Source of the DNA: Meghimatium bilineatum
Taxonomy: Eukaryota; Mollusca; Gastropoda; Stylommatophora; Philomycidae
Assembly: GCA_034231615.1 (NCBI GenBank)
Contig: CM067304.1
Coordinates: forward strand, 19,703,944 to 19,767,943
Reading direction: 5' to 3'
DNA: 64,000 bases
Under the pieces are notes generated by a model. The model had not been told where the DNA came from. It saw nothing but the letters and a program-made list of their open reading frames with translations, and made no database searches. Numbering within the stretch: the stretch's first letter is position 1; each line of letters starts with the position of its first letter. Below, in pieces: positions 1 through 10,486 of the stretch. Position numbers and translations under genes: made by a program.

Positions 1-222
1 TTTGGTCATATAAAGAGACACAACTGTTTAGAAAGACAAATAATGGAGGGAAGACTACCTGGGAAGAGGAGAAGGGGCAGACCAAGAAGACGATGGACTG
101 ACGACATTAAAGATAATATGAATACATCGCTAGAAAATGCAAGCCACATCGCCCAAGACAGAGAGAGGTTTAGAGAGTTCATTGGGAAGACAACGTTCTG
201 GAAGGAATACGTCACATGACAC
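1..222 (+). mobile_element. RTE-type LINE, 3' end (family A)
   Basis: This matches the 3' end of the large RTE copy ending at 26893. Its reading frame has KRRRGRPRRRWTDDIK, FREFIGKTTFW and a stop after YVT, typical of the C-terminus of RTE polyproteins. It is better preserved than the 26.7 kb copy, which carries indels here. It enters from the left edge. Confidence 0.85.
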
Positions 223-345
223 ACATACCATGTATGTTGCACGAGACGGCTAAAGATGGCAACTTATACACATATCATGCATGTTGCAGGAGACGGCTGA
301 ATATAGCAATTTGCACACGTACCACGCATGTTAAAGGAGATGGCT
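223..345 (+). repeat. About 2.6 copies of a 47 bp unit made from a SINE head
   Basis: Three imperfect copies contain ACGCATGTTGCAGGAGACGG-like sequence. The last copy runs straight into SINE sequence at about 320. The unit resembles the SINE head segment (ACGCATGTCGTAAAAGGCG) seen at 59.8 kb, so it looks like local triplication of that head. Confidence 0.55.
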
Positions 346-536
346 GAAAGATTTTGGGGTGAATTTGGCTATTCCATTCCACAGAGGTTCTAAAGTGACT
401 CAGAAATTGTGTCGATATCAGATGTGTCAGGCCAAAAGGCACACATACGGCAGCTAAGCTGTAAACCGTGGCACAACCCACTCCTATCTCTGGAAAATTT
501 CCTGTTAATCTGCAAGAGTTTAACATAGAAGAAGCA
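320..536 (+). mobile_element. GAA-tailed SINE, degenerate copy
   Basis: The order of blocks matches the better copies at 47.4 and 59.7 kb: a head, then GATGTGTCAGGCC, GCTAAGCTGTAAACCGTGGC, TAATCTGCAAGAGTTT and a short AGAAGAAGC tail. Confidence 0.6.
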
Positions 537-665
537 TACATATAGACCTATATACGGTTCTTCAGAAAGCACTTTTTCGAAGCAAAGTTTTTATAACACA
601 TAAAAGCGACTGTTTTGGGGACAAGTGCTAAACTCAAGTATTATCAACCAAACCTTTGAATTTAC

Positions 666-860
666 CTGTGATGTAAAACCCATGATTGACAGGTTCAAGA
701 ATTCGTTCCATCCATCCCAGACCTCCAAGAGAATGGTATCCCCTACACCAACTTGGTACTTCTCCAGGCAGTGAGAGTCAAACATTTCTTTACCATCTGC
801 TGTCGTCAGGCGAAATATTCCTACAGGCAGCCCGGATATCATGGATGCTACACTTCGTAC
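666..860 (-). CDS. ANKUB1: ANKUB1-like exon 4
   Basis: A 195-base exon (65 codons, phase 0) lies between acceptor TTGTCCCACTCAAG and donor GTAAAT. It encodes ISGLPVGIFRLTTADGKEMF, then a CLEKYQVGVGDTILLEVWDG stretch and WNEFLNLSIMGFTSQ. The tryptophan-rich WDGW motif closes the second ubiquitin-like segment in ANKUB1 and is the strongest single piece of family evidence in the window. Confidence 0.85.
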
Positions 861-3800
861 CTTGAGTGGGACAAGGATATACTATTACAAATTGGATATC
901 ATGTTTTATGTATGTTAGGCCCGTAGATAAAAGAAGAGAACGTTTGGGGGGTGCTCATCCCCCCCGCCCCTTTTAGCACATTGGAACATATTTTCTGCAC
1001 TAGAAACTAAGCCAAAAGGCAGGTAAAATGTCCCCCCCCCCCATTAGCGGTTTTTAGTCATTAAAAAAGAAGATCTGATACACGGAAAAGCACTAATGTT
1101 CTTTTTAGATACCTCCCCCCCCCCATTTTTCCTTGAGGAGATCATACCTAGAGAACTGATGTATGTATGGATCAGACTCGTAATTGGCCCGATTTTAGGC
1201 TCCAAGGAAGGAGGGGGTCAAGGAAAAGGGGACCACGGTTTTAAAAAAAGCTTGAAAACTGTAATCTATGTGGTGTATCCTTTACATAAGATTGTCCTCA
1301 CTGCCACTCTGTAAGTCTCTCAGTTCTGTGCAAGCTGCCCAGTCTCTTAAAATGCCATGTTGAGAAGGTCTTTGATATCCTATATCTATCGTAGTCTTGG
1401 TCTGCCTCTTGTTCTTTTTCTTTGAACTTTTCTCTCCATTATTAATCTTTCTAAACCGTTGTGTCTTTTTTATTATGTCCAAAATATGATAGTTTGTGTT
1501 TTTATGTTGTTGATAGTTTCGAATAGCCAATCTTCTTCTCTGTTCAGATTGCATCGTCTGCATTGGTTCGTCTTTCTGTCCATGATATTCTGAGGACCTT
1601 CCTATAACATTTCATTTCGAGTGCCGATATTTTCTTTTTCATCGCCAATGGCATTGCCCACATCTCACAACCGTATGTTGCAACTGGAAAAACTATAGCT
1701 TCTTCATAATTGTAACTTTGTTTTTCTGTTTGTCACTTGTCATAGAGAGCTGCTAATCCATCCTAATTTGATAACAAGCGTAAAAGACGAAAACAAAAGA
1801 AGAAGACGAAGAAAAGGCAGAGGATGAAGAGATAAAAGAAGAGGCATCGGAAAAGGAGGAAGAAAAGGCGGCAAGGGAGGAAGAAAAGAAAAAGGGAAAA
1901 GAGAAAGAAGAAGAGGCAGAGGAAGACAAGGAAGAAGAAAAGACTGAGGATGAAAAAAGGCAGAATAAGAAAAAGTAGAGGCATAGAAAGAGGATTAAAA
2001 CGAGATGAAAAGAGCAAAGAGAGCGGAGGAGAAAAAAGCTCACACGGGACGCCGAGACTTGAAAGGGGAGCAAACAATAGTGATATTATCATCTTCCATG
2101 CAAGCTGTAAGCAGCGACTAAGAAGGTTTTGAGGTGGAGTTGATTGTCACATCTTGTAGTGATCCAGTGAAAGGGACCCTGAAGCCATGCTGGAGACGGA
2201 TGTCAAACCGAAAGGCGCAGATTTCGCAGCTTAGCTGTAAACCATGAGATAACGTATTTCGTTCACCAGACTGCATCGTGATAATCTGCAGTGGTTTGAG
2301 AACGAAAGCAGAAGAAGAGGAATAAGAATTCATTTTCTTTTCTGTATATCAATGAATCTGTTAGAAAGTGGAACCAACCTTGTCTAGCTTCATGTTAGTT
2401 ATGTTGGAGGAGTCAAACACGTTTAGTGTCTCCTGGTTGTGAGAACATCGTATGTACAGTGCTGGCTGGACATTCTCTCGAAGCTGTTGGCACAAGATAT
2501 CAAAGATATCATTGAACAGTCATTGTATAACACGTTGACATATGTACACACAAACACTGAGGTTCTGACCCAGCTACCCCTTCTGACCCGCATACAAATA
2601 TACACATATTTACGAATCTGCAAATACACATGCATGTACAGAGCCGCATACACGCAGAAAAAGACACGCACACTCGTACACACAAGACAAAACACTTTCA
2701 ATGTATTTCAATATCATTTTAACACTGTTTTAATACCGTTTTACACCCTGTTAAAACACCCTAGTTAAAAGATGGTGTTGACCATTTTTTAACATCGTTT
2801 AACACCCTGTTCTAACACCATTTTAACACCCTGTTGTAATATCGCTTTAACACTGTTTTAACATATTTTAACTCCATGTGTTAGCACTTTGTTTTAATAT
2901 TGTTTGAACGCTACTATAGAACGCTTGATGAAGACTTTACTTGAAAGTAAAGTTGAAGGTAAAATAATTGTAACATTAAAGTCAACGGGCCAGTTCTTAA
3001 ACAATTAGACAAATATAAATATTTGGGCACAATTATTACTTCAGATGGTAGATGCGCCTCTCAGATACAAAGTCGAACAGCGCAAGCAAAAGCAGCATTC
3101 CAGAAGAATAGGAACATCTTGTGTAATAATTCGTTATCAATAGAAGTAAGAATGAACATACTAAAATTTTGCATAGAGCCCATACTGTTATATGATAGTG
3201 AAGCATGGACAATTGATAATATTGCAAGAAAACATCTGTAGGCCATAGAGATGTGGTTTTATAGAAAAATGTTGAAAATATCAAAGACGACTAAAAAGAT
3301 TAATGCTATAATTCTACAACTGGTCAACTCAAATAGAGAACTTATTAACTGTATTGGAAGACGACAATCACAGTTTCTGGGTCATGTCATGAGAAGGGGT
3401 GGGCTGGAGAACATCGTAACAACGGAAAAGATCGAGGGTAAGAGAGACAGAGGAAGACAACGTGAGAAAATGTTGGATATTTTGAAAACCTGACATGATG
3501 CAGAATCATCAGAAACTATATTTAAATGTGTAACAAACAGAGGATTGTGTAGAGACATTGTTATTTTATATATAGATGAACTTCACATTGAAGATAGGAT
3601 ACAGAAGCTTACATGCTCGTAATTTCAGTTGATGAAACAAACTAAGATATATAATGTAAACACGTACCTGTATTTTGACGGTGGTCCCAGGAACAATACC
3701 CAAATCTGAAAACACCCAGGTGTCTCCGAGCTGCGCTCCAGCGTAAGACAGTACCATGATCTTGTTGTCTCGACTGTGGTCAAAAGTTATAATTAGGTTA

Positions 3801-6800
3801 ATGTATATGTGGGTGTGTATGTGGGTGAGGAATTACGAGTTTGTCACTCTTGTTCCCTATGCCAGGCGGTAAAGTGTTCAAATCCAGTCTGGCGATTCTC
3901 TGCCACTTCTTTTTAATGAGCATGTTTTCGCAATTCCCACATGACTGTTTATTATGACCAGGCTCCGGTATAGACCTATGTACAGAAAGTAAACACGACT
4001 TTATTCTTGACTTTTTTTTACTGTTATCGTGATTTACGTTGGTCACTATTTATATATGTAGAGTCGCATTTCATAAAATCCAAGACCTACCAACGAAATG
4101 CACGGAAACAATCACAAATCAAGCTTTCAGGTCATGTTTACTTTCTGTACGCAGGTCTTTACTTTGTTCCAGTCATGGCCTAGCTTCCATACAACACGCA
4201 TGAAAGGTGACTAGTGCTATTTCATTGTTACCTATTCAGGTCACGTTACAACATGGATGGTCAATTCTAAGTACAGGAACTTACATCTATGGCAGTACCA
4301 GAAATTTGTGTCAAAAGAAACAAATTTAGAGTTTGGAAATATATCAAAATTATGCAAGTGTTTTGATTGTTATAGAACTCTCATCTTTAAAAACATATAA
4401 ACGAGATTAAATAACGATGTTTCCATCTATGCAGCGTTCACTCTGAAATACAAATAAACGTGATTAAATAACGAGATGTTTCGATCTATGCAGCGTTCAC
4501 TCTGAAAAACATATAAACGAGATTAAATAACGATGTTTCCATCTATGCAGTGTTCACTCTGAAAAACATATAAACGAGATTAAATAACGATGTTTCCATC
4601 TATGCAGTGTTCACTCTGAAAAACAAATAAACGAGATTAAATAACGAGATGTTTCCATCTATGCAGCGTTCACTCTGAAAAACATATAAACGAGATTAAA
4701 TAACGATGTTTCCATCTATGCAGTGTTCACTCTGAAAAACAAATGGTTGGTTGGTTGGTTGGTTGGTTGCTGATCCAGCGGTCCATGGGCTCATGCCCTT
4801 TGACCAAAGAAAAACAAATAAACGAGATTAAATAACGAGATGTTTCCATCTATGTAGTGTTCACTCTGCGACGTTACTCTTCTGATATTAAAATACGTCG
4901 CCGAACATCATTCCAGTATTTGATTGTATTGACTTTCAGTTCCCTGTGGAACATAGGGCTGAAATTGTCTTTTGTTTGTTTAGTAGGGGTTTATGCCTCA
5001 TATGGTCGAGGCCCGCCTCTTTCAACCTAGGACTGGTGTCCATAGTGGTTATATCGAGGCGGTTGGGGACCTGTGGTTTTTGTGGCTTGTTTGCCTGGTT
5101 GTTTCTAGGATGTGGCTCTGTTAGCCGGGTTCGCTGTAGGGCCTCCTAGCTTCAGTCCTTGTTTGGACTATGTTGTGGCTCTGCCTGTCTCTGGTATGAT
5201 GAGATTATAAGGTGATAGTCCTAAGAAGGACTTTGTGGTGATTGGTTGGAGCTCTTTCTTCTATTCGGAGCTATTTGCTGTGTTGGTCCTTCGCTGTGTC
5301 GATCTGGATTATAAGGTGGTAGTCCTTAAAAGGACTGTGTGCAGGATTGGTTGGAGCGCTTTCTTCTGCTTCTTTCCTGTGCTGTTCATTCGCTTAGTGG
5401 GTCTGGACCACATGTTGTCTTTAGTTGTGGTCTGGAATTGTCTCTCTCCTGCGTGGTTCTGTTATGTTGTCTTCTTCCTCAGTTACGCCGTGGTCAATTG
5501 ATTTGCTCGATTCTTCTACTGTTATTCTGTTGGTATTTCTCTGTCTTCTTCCTTCCATGTGAGTTCCAATCCAGCACATGCCTGGCTATGTTGTCATCCA
5601 TTTTTCTAAGGTTATGTTCTATCCGCCTCTACTTTATACTTTTTATCTCTACCTCCACCGGGAACTGGTGTGTTCTCTTCCACAACTCATCATTTCATAT
5701 CAACTCCGACACTTGTGTTTTTTTATCTGTTATTCTGGGTTGCATGCCATGTTTTAGGGCCATACAGCTGTATAGACTTCATATTTATACTGCCCATCAA
5801 GGTCTAATCCTTAAAGTGGAGATCCGGTTTAGTCCAGCCAACAGTGTCTGGAAACCAAGATAGGTCGGGCCAACCATGACATCGAACAGAATCACAGCCC
5901 TGCCCAAGCAAGCACTGGTGCTGAAGTCGGAGATACCAGGTCGAGATGCGCACTAGCAACCATGGTATCTCACAACACGACCAGATAACATGTTTTCACA
6001 ACACTTGCTCTGTAGACATGTTGAACTGATAACGACAGGAAGACCAAGATATAAGTACTAAACAAGTTTCTCTGTGGCAATGTTGAAGTAATTTCTTACT
6101 GGGATAAGAGTATGTCTACAATACATTCAGAAAAGTATATCTACAATACATTAAAAAAGTATATCTACAATACATTAGAAAAGTATATCTACAATACATT
6201 TAGAAAAGTATATCTACAATACATTAGGAAAGTATATCTACAATACATTCAGAAAAGTATATCTACAATACATTAGAAAAGTATATCTACAATACATTAG
6301 AAAAGTATATCTACAATACATTAGAAAAGTATATCTACAATACATTAGAAAAGTATATCTACAATACATTCAGAAAAGTATATCTACAATACATTAGAAA
6401 AGTATATCTACAATACATTTAGAAAAGTATATCTACAATACAATAGAAGAGTATGCATACAATACATTCAGAAAATGCCAATTCTCATGGAAGTTTTTAA
6501 AAAAATACTAATAAAAGCATTGACTACACCAGGACTAATACCATCGATATCACCGAAAATACAAACAATAACAAAGCCAACATCGACAACATGAACAACA
6601 TTAACAATATTAACACGATAATTACTTTACTACAACGACACTAATAACAATCGCACAACAACAACATCAGCACTGACTACAACAACAACATCAGCACTGA
6701 CTACAACAACAACATCAGCACTGACTACAACAACAACATCAGCACTGACTACAACAACAACATCAGCACTGACTACAACAACAACATCAGCACTGACTAC

Positions 6801-7625
6801 AACAACAGACAAATTTAAAAGTTTTAAAACATCCACTTAATACTGTATAGTGTCTCCATTTTCACTGAATTATTCACTTATTTCTGGCTCAACGACAATA
6901 ACAGCAGCAACAGCAAGACCGATGACCACAACATCGACCTCTACAGCAACAACAATAACAACACCGACTACAACAACATCGACGACTACATCAACAACAA
7001 TAACAACATCGACGATCACAACATCGATCACTACAACAACAACAATAACAACACCGACGACCCCAACATCGACCACTACATCAACAACAATAACAACACC
7101 GACGACCACAACATCGACCACTACAGCAACAACAATAACAACACCGACTACAACAACATCGACGACTACATCAACAACAATAACAACATCGACGATCACA
7201 ACATCGATCACTACAACAACAACAATAACAACACCGACGACCACAATATCGACCACTACAACAACACAAACGACCACAACATCGACCACTACAGCAACAA
7301 CAATAGCACCACCGACGACCCCAACATCGACCACTACATCAACAACAATAACAACACCGACGACCACAACATCGACCACTACAGCAACAACAATAACAAC
7401 ACCGACGACCACAACATCGACCACTACAGCAACAACAATAACAACAACCTGATTCATCTATGTGATTAATCTACCTTCGAAAAAAAACAACTGTTTCTCT
7501 CACCTGTATATATCCCCTGAAATGCCTAATTTCTCCTGTATCATAATCTTCAGCTCTTGGACTGTCCTGCCTACAGGTACATCCAGCGGAAGTCTGTGTC
7601 CTTTGTAAGCACCAAAAATCAACAT
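666..7625 (-). CDS. ANKUB1: ANKUB1-like gene, N-terminal ubiquitin-like part (four coding exons)
   Basis: Joined exons 7504-7625, 3668-3773, 2379-2483 and 666-860 read through without a stop for about 176 codons. All internal donors are GT and acceptors AG, and the phases match (exon 1 leaves two bases that pair with the first base of exon 2; the other junctions are phase 0). The product starts MLIFGAYKG, continues through VLSYAGAQLGDTW and GLPVGIFRLTTADGKEMFD, and reaches WDGWNEFL. This order and these motifs match, from memory of the family, the two tandem ubiquitin-like segments of vertebrate ANKUB1. The ankyrin repeats expected next are not found between bases 1 and 665, so the gene probably runs off the left edge. 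No function is firmly established for the family. Introns hold LINE, SINE and satellite sequence. Name by recognition, not by search. Confidence 0.8.
905..1060 (+). repeat. Dispersed repeat with long C tracts, copy 1
   Basis: The order GTAGATA, CGTTTGGGG, a CCCCCCC tract, TTAGCACA, GAACAT, GAAACTAAGCCAAAAGG and a second C tract is shared with 47880-48010. It may be part of an unidentified transposon. Confidence 0.5.
1290..1740 (-). mobile_element. RTE-type LINE fragment, RT C-terminal region (family A)
   Basis: Minus-strand translation gives FPVATYGCEMWAM, then KKKISALEMKCYRKVLRISW. This is the post-RT segment also seen in the copy at 26.46-26.58 kb. The frame decays downstream. It lies in the third ANKUB1-like intron. 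Confidence 0.75.
1775..1980. repeat. Purine-rich (GAA/GAG) low-complexity tract
   Basis: About 200 bases are almost only A and G on the plus strand, in an irregular GAAGAGGAAGA texture. Serine/phenylalanine and lysine/glutamate reading frames here are composition artefacts. Confidence 0.8.
2065..2325 (+). mobile_element. GAA-tailed SINE, near full length
   Basis: It begins at AGGGGAGCAAACAATAG and passes through ATGCTGGAGACGGATGTCAA, AAGGCGCAGATTTCGCAGC and TAAACCATGAGATAACG. It ends GAGAACGAAAGCAGAAGAAG. Inserted in the third ANKUB1-like intron, just downstream of exon 3. Confidence 0.75.
2379..2483 (-). CDS. ANKUB1: ANKUB1-like exon 3
   Basis: A 105-base exon (35 codons, phase 0 at both ends) follows acceptor ATCTTGTGCCAACAG. 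It encodes LRENVQPALYIRCSHNQETL and ends NMKLDK before donor GTTGGT. It begins the second ubiquitin-like segment, and joining to exon 4 gives a continuous domain. It overlaps no retroelement copy. Confidence 0.75.
2700..2900. repeat. Degenerate short tandem repeat (TTTTAACACCCTG-like)
   Basis: Repeated TTTTAACACCGTTTT and TTAACACCCTGTT phrases at irregular 13-26 base spacing, AT-rich, in ANKUB1-like intron 2. Confidence 0.6.
2970..3560 (+). mobile_element. RTE-type LINE fragment, RT end to C-terminus (family B)
   Basis: The plus frame has DKYKYLGTIITSDG, EVRMNILKFCIEPILLYDSE, an in-frame stop, then FLGHVMRRGGLENIV and KRDRGRQREKMLDIL. These are the YLG, LLY-E-W, GH-R and GR-R blocks of RTE-type C-terminal regions. 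The same 3' family recurs at 51570-51820. Pseudogene in ANKUB1-like intron 2. Confidence 0.8.
3668..3773 (-). CDS. ANKUB1: ANKUB1-like exon 2
   Basis: Acceptor TTTTGACCACAG is followed by one base completing the split codon, then RDNKIMVLSYAGAQLGDTW and FSDLGIVPGTTVKIQ, then donor GTACGT. The YAGAxLxD...DLGI pattern is the second half of a ubiquitin fold (strand 3 to strand 5). It matches the equivalent stretch of ANKUB1. Confidence 0.8.
3774..4384. other. ANKUB1-like intron 1, no feature seen
   Basis: AT-rich intron sequence just upstream of exon 2. I see no exon, RNA gene or clear repeat in it. Confidence 0.5.
4385..4868. repeat. 57 bp satellite, about 7 units
   Basis: The unit contains AAACGAGATTAAATAACGAT and GTTTCCATCTATGCAGTGTT, with small variants (ACATAT/ACAAAT, an extra AG). 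It is interrupted at 4745-4809 by a retroelement end. Confidence 0.9.
4745..4809 (-). mobile_element. 65 bp 3' end of an (AACC)n-tailed retroelement inside the 57 bp satellite
   Basis: Five to six GGTT repeats are followed by TGATCCAGCGGTCCATGGGC and TCATGCCCTTTGACC. It is flanked by a 10 bp duplication, AAAAACAAAT, at 4735-4744 and 4810-4819. Related ends occur at 15697-15732 and 18317-18927. Extreme 5' truncation fits target-primed reverse transcription. Confidence 0.8.
4870..6108. other. Unclassified intronic sequence with a partial ~108 bp duplication
   Basis: No gene or known element recognised. At about 5195-5300 and 5305-5410 the phrases GATTATAAGGTG-TAGTCCT and GATTGGTTGGAGC recur, suggesting an old tandem duplication. 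Open frames of up to 174 codons here look random, with no domain. Confidence 0.4.
6109..6475. repeat. 24 bp satellite, about 15 units
   Basis: The unit reads AAAGTATATCTACAATACAT plus a four-base variable end (TAGA or TCAG). Highly homogeneous in the centre. Confidence 0.92.
6650..6806. repeat. 24 bp satellite, 6 units
   Basis: Perfect units of ACAACATCAGCACTGACTAC plus four bases. Because 24 is divisible by three, all frames stay open on both strands; no protein is implied. Confidence 0.92.
6892..7448. repeat. ACN-type compound trinucleotide array
   Basis: A long run of ACA, ACC, ATC and ACG triplets arranged in longer blocks (ACAACACCGACGACCACAAC then ATCGACCACTAC). Poly-threonine and antisense poly-valine frames follow from the triplet period. 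It lies about 55 bases from ANKUB1-like exon 1. Confidence 0.88.
7504..7625 (-). CDS. ANKUB1: ANKUB1-like exon 1 (start codon)
   Basis: ATG at 7623-7625 opens MLIFGAYKGHRLPLDVPVG, a ubiquitin-like beta-hairpin start. The exon continues through an amphipathic helix segment (TVQELKIMIQEKLGI) and ends ...IY plus two bases before a GTGAGA donor. The start was chosen because it aligns with the first residues of the vertebrate protein and gives the correct phase into exon 2. Confidence 0.78.
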
Positions 7626-7744
7626 TGAGGCAAATATACTGGTACCTTCGGGATAAGTTGAACACCCCAATATTGAAATATCTTTCTGTTTAAATGTTCT
7701 TTAATAACAGTATACTGTTATTTACTCATTTCTATTTTCGGCAT

Positions 7745-7980
7745 AGACATAAACTATCCAGATAAGCAAAATAATGGCAAACAGAGATGACAAAAGGATT
7801 CCAGTTAACATCTTAAAGAATGGACAGAAATTACAGACAGTTGATAGATTTAAATACCGGTACTTAGTATCTTATATGAGCACCGATGGAAGCACTAACA
7901 AAGAAATACAGATTAGACTTGAAATTGTCTCAGCTGCAGTGTCCAGGTTAAAAATACAATATTGGAAAGTAGAATAAGTA
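7745..7980 (+). mobile_element. RTE-type LINE fragment (post-RT connector)
   Basis: The plus frame gives LQTVDRFKYRYLVSYMSTDG and KEIQIRLEIVSAAVSRL. This corresponds to the VDxFKYLG-S-I--DG---EI--RI--A block downstream of the RT domain. Confidence 0.7.
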
Positions 7981-8084
7981 CAGCAGTGAAGATAAACATA
8001 TGCATATACAAATAATTACTACTCTTGCAGGTAAATCTATATATAAAAAATTAACAAAATAAATACTCTAGCACGTAAGCAAGA

Positions 8085-8330
8085 ACAGCTCATGGCGGTA
8101 ATGAAAGGTCGCAAACTCGTGTGGCTTGGCTACTTGATGACGATTGATTCCCTTCTTCCGCTGAAGACGGATGTGTCGGGCCATTGTCGCAAATGAAACC
8201 CTACACAACGCATTTCCATTCTCTGGACTATACCCTGCTGGAAATCTAGTACGGCCATTGTCCTGCTGCAAGAGAGATCCAATGGGAGTTTGAGAATGAA
8301 CGCTGAAGAAGAAGAAGAAGATGAAGATTC
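8085..8330 (+). mobile_element. GAA-tailed SINE, diverged copy
   Basis: Recognisable from AAGACGGATGTGTCGGGCC, CACAACGCATTTCCATTCTC and TTTGAGAATGAACGCTGAAG, with a (GAA)5 tail. The head is poorly preserved. Confidence 0.6.
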
Positions 8331-8532
8331 GCTTCTCAGAAATATCCTACAGAGAACAGTTGAGGGTAGAAGAAGAAAAAGGGAGCAAATAAAGTATGGA
8401 ATGTATTTATAATATTAAATACTGGACAGGATTAAGATTCTCCAAACTTAAAACTAGGAAGTGAGAACAATGAGACTTGGCGGAGTACTTGTATTAATGC
8501 TTACAGAGTGACACCCTTACTACCATGAAGTG

Positions 8533-8735
8533 ATATGGGTCTTCTTCTTCTGCGTTCGTTCTCAAACTCCTGCAGATTAGCAGGATGTAGTCCGGAGAGC
8601 GGAATGCGTTGTGTCATGGTTTACAGCACCACTGCGATATCTGCGCCTTTCGCCCTGACACATCCGACTTCAGCATGGCTTTGGGTCACTGGCCCTATAT
8701 GGGATGGGGCAGCCAACTTCATCCCATAACCTCCG
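8533..8735 (-). mobile_element. GAA-tailed SINE, 5' truncated
   Basis: Minus-strand copy; the tail reads CTTCTTCTTCTGCGTTCG on the plus strand. Then TGCAGATTAGCAGGATGTAG and CATCCGACTTCAGCATGGC, ending in CATCCCATAACCTCC at the truncated head. Followed by two copies of GGCTCTGTCCCGTTATAACG. Confidence 0.82.
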
Positions 8736-9020
8736 GCTCTGTCCCGTTATAACGGGCTGACGTACTTAAAGGGTGCCGGCTCTGTCCCGTTATAACGTGC
8801 TTACGTCTGAATTGAGTTAAGTTTCGGTACTGTTTGAAGACTCAATGTCTGCATCGAGTGTCCAAATCTCACAGCAATACAAGATATTAGACTTACGTAA
8901 AACACAGGTTTATATATCGCTTCAATGAGACACGACAGACTATAACTAAAACTAGTAGGTAATGATGGGCAATGATGAGCACACAAGAAATCATAAAAAT
9001 TACAATACACAAATCACATT

Positions 9021-9054
9021 CAACGTTTCAACCAAAAGGTCTTTATCAAGACAC
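9021..9054 (-). other. Degenerate hammerhead-like motif (Penelope-element type end)
   Basis: The minus strand reads CTTGATAAAGACC, a TTTT loop, then GGTTGAAACGTTG. This is a short stem between TGATAA and GAAAC, like the core of minimal hammerheads known from Penelope-like elements. Two core positions differ, so activity is doubtful. Confidence 0.4.
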
Positions 9055-9059
9055 AAACA

Positions 9060-10486
9060 AAACATCAAAAGACGACGAATGGAAAAATTATCACAACATC
9101 CAACGGAAATATGGAAATGACATGACGGAAGGTCAGAAAGTACATAAAAAACGTAAATATATGTGGAAACGAAACGAACAAAAAGATGAGTAAATGACGG
9201 GGGAAAAAAGAATAAAGACAAAAACCACAACAACCCAGTACTAGACATAATAGTGGTCGGAATTGAGTCGAAAAGGCTTGAGTGTACCCAATTCAATACC
9301 GTGTATTGATTGTCATACAATATATTAGAAAGAACCAGTCAAATCCCAAGAAGAAGAAAATATAAATAGACCTACCGCTATAGCTAAACGATTGATACAA
9401 TTTCGTGTAATCTAATTTTTAACTTCAGCGGTTGTAACACCATGCATCATTATAATTCTTGTTTCCTGACAGAAGTTGTGCACCATACTTTTGGTTTAAT
9501 TCGCTCCATGTGAAAAACAGTCTGCAGTTTTAAATTAAAACAGCTTATCTCGCTAGTGACTAAAACAGTGGTTCTCAACACTTATCTCAGCGACCCCTTA
9601 TAAACTAAATTTATCTATGCGGCCCCCTCTACACAAATTCTACTCCAGATACATGACATTCGGACTGCGTCACTCATTTTGGTTAATCCAACTTTACCTT
9701 ACATTGCATTGGTCACTTTACGTACTCATCGTGTTGTCTGCCACTGAAGAGCACGGAAAAGCCAGACAAGATGAGGTACACAGACTTCATTCCCTATATC
9801 CGCTGTAATATTTGTGCCTAATTTATATCTTGTACAATTTGAATCTGATGACTTCTGATTATATGATTATTGTTTATATTTATAATATGAGCTCACTGCA
9901 GTAAAACTGGAGTCCAACAGGCTTTCATCGTAGTGGTTGGTGTGACGAGCATCTGATGAGACCTTCTGACCTTGTTCATGATGGTTGATCTTGTGAACTA
10001 CTTCAGATCTTCTTAGTGGTTATTGATCTTGTCGACCACTTCAGATCTTCCCCATGGTTCTTGATTTGTTGGCTACCTAGACCTTTCACGAGGTGGCTGA
10101 TCTTGTTGGTCACTTCAGACCCTCCTCGAGGTGGTAGATCTTGTGGGTCACTTCAGACCTTTCACGTAGATTATGGTATATATTTTCCAAATACTTCAGT
10201 GAATATTCCCTATTCCATGGACCTCCACTGCTATCAATTGTCATTTTATCTCAGTGGCTCACGGGCAGAGCCGTAGAAGCATATATGGACGGGGGTATTA
10301 TTAAATATGATGCTTATTTCTCGATACTTCTTCCTGTAATATCATTCTCGCATTCCTTCTAGTTAACAAAACGTTGTCCAGAGAACGGATTAATTTGTAT
10401 AATGATTTACTGCTTGAAAGGAATAGCTGCGCTACTCCGACTGACACATCCAACTTCAGCATGGTTTTTATGTACTGAATCTCATA
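9060..10486. other. No gene seen; weak repeat and transposon traces
   Basis: Mostly unclassified. At 9555-9640 ACAGTGGTTCTCAACACTTA followed by CGACCCCTTA resembles hAT-type ends. At 9975-10165 there are about four diverged ~48 bp units with GATCTTGTxGGxCACTTCAGA. Confidence 0.4.

Noticed and set aside
1753..2092. Serine/phenylalanine-rich minus frames of about 109 codons
   Set aside because: They follow from the purine-rich tract at 1775-1980.
5235..5863. 174-codon hydrophobic frame as a membrane protein
   Set aside because: Two overlapping frames are equally open, the region has an internal duplication, and no domain or splice pattern supports coding.
6850..7457. 200-codon threonine-rich frame and antisense valine-rich frame, mucin-like
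   Set aside because: Both follow from an ACN triplet array with no start context, signal peptide or non-repeat domain; every frame is open because the unit lacks stops.
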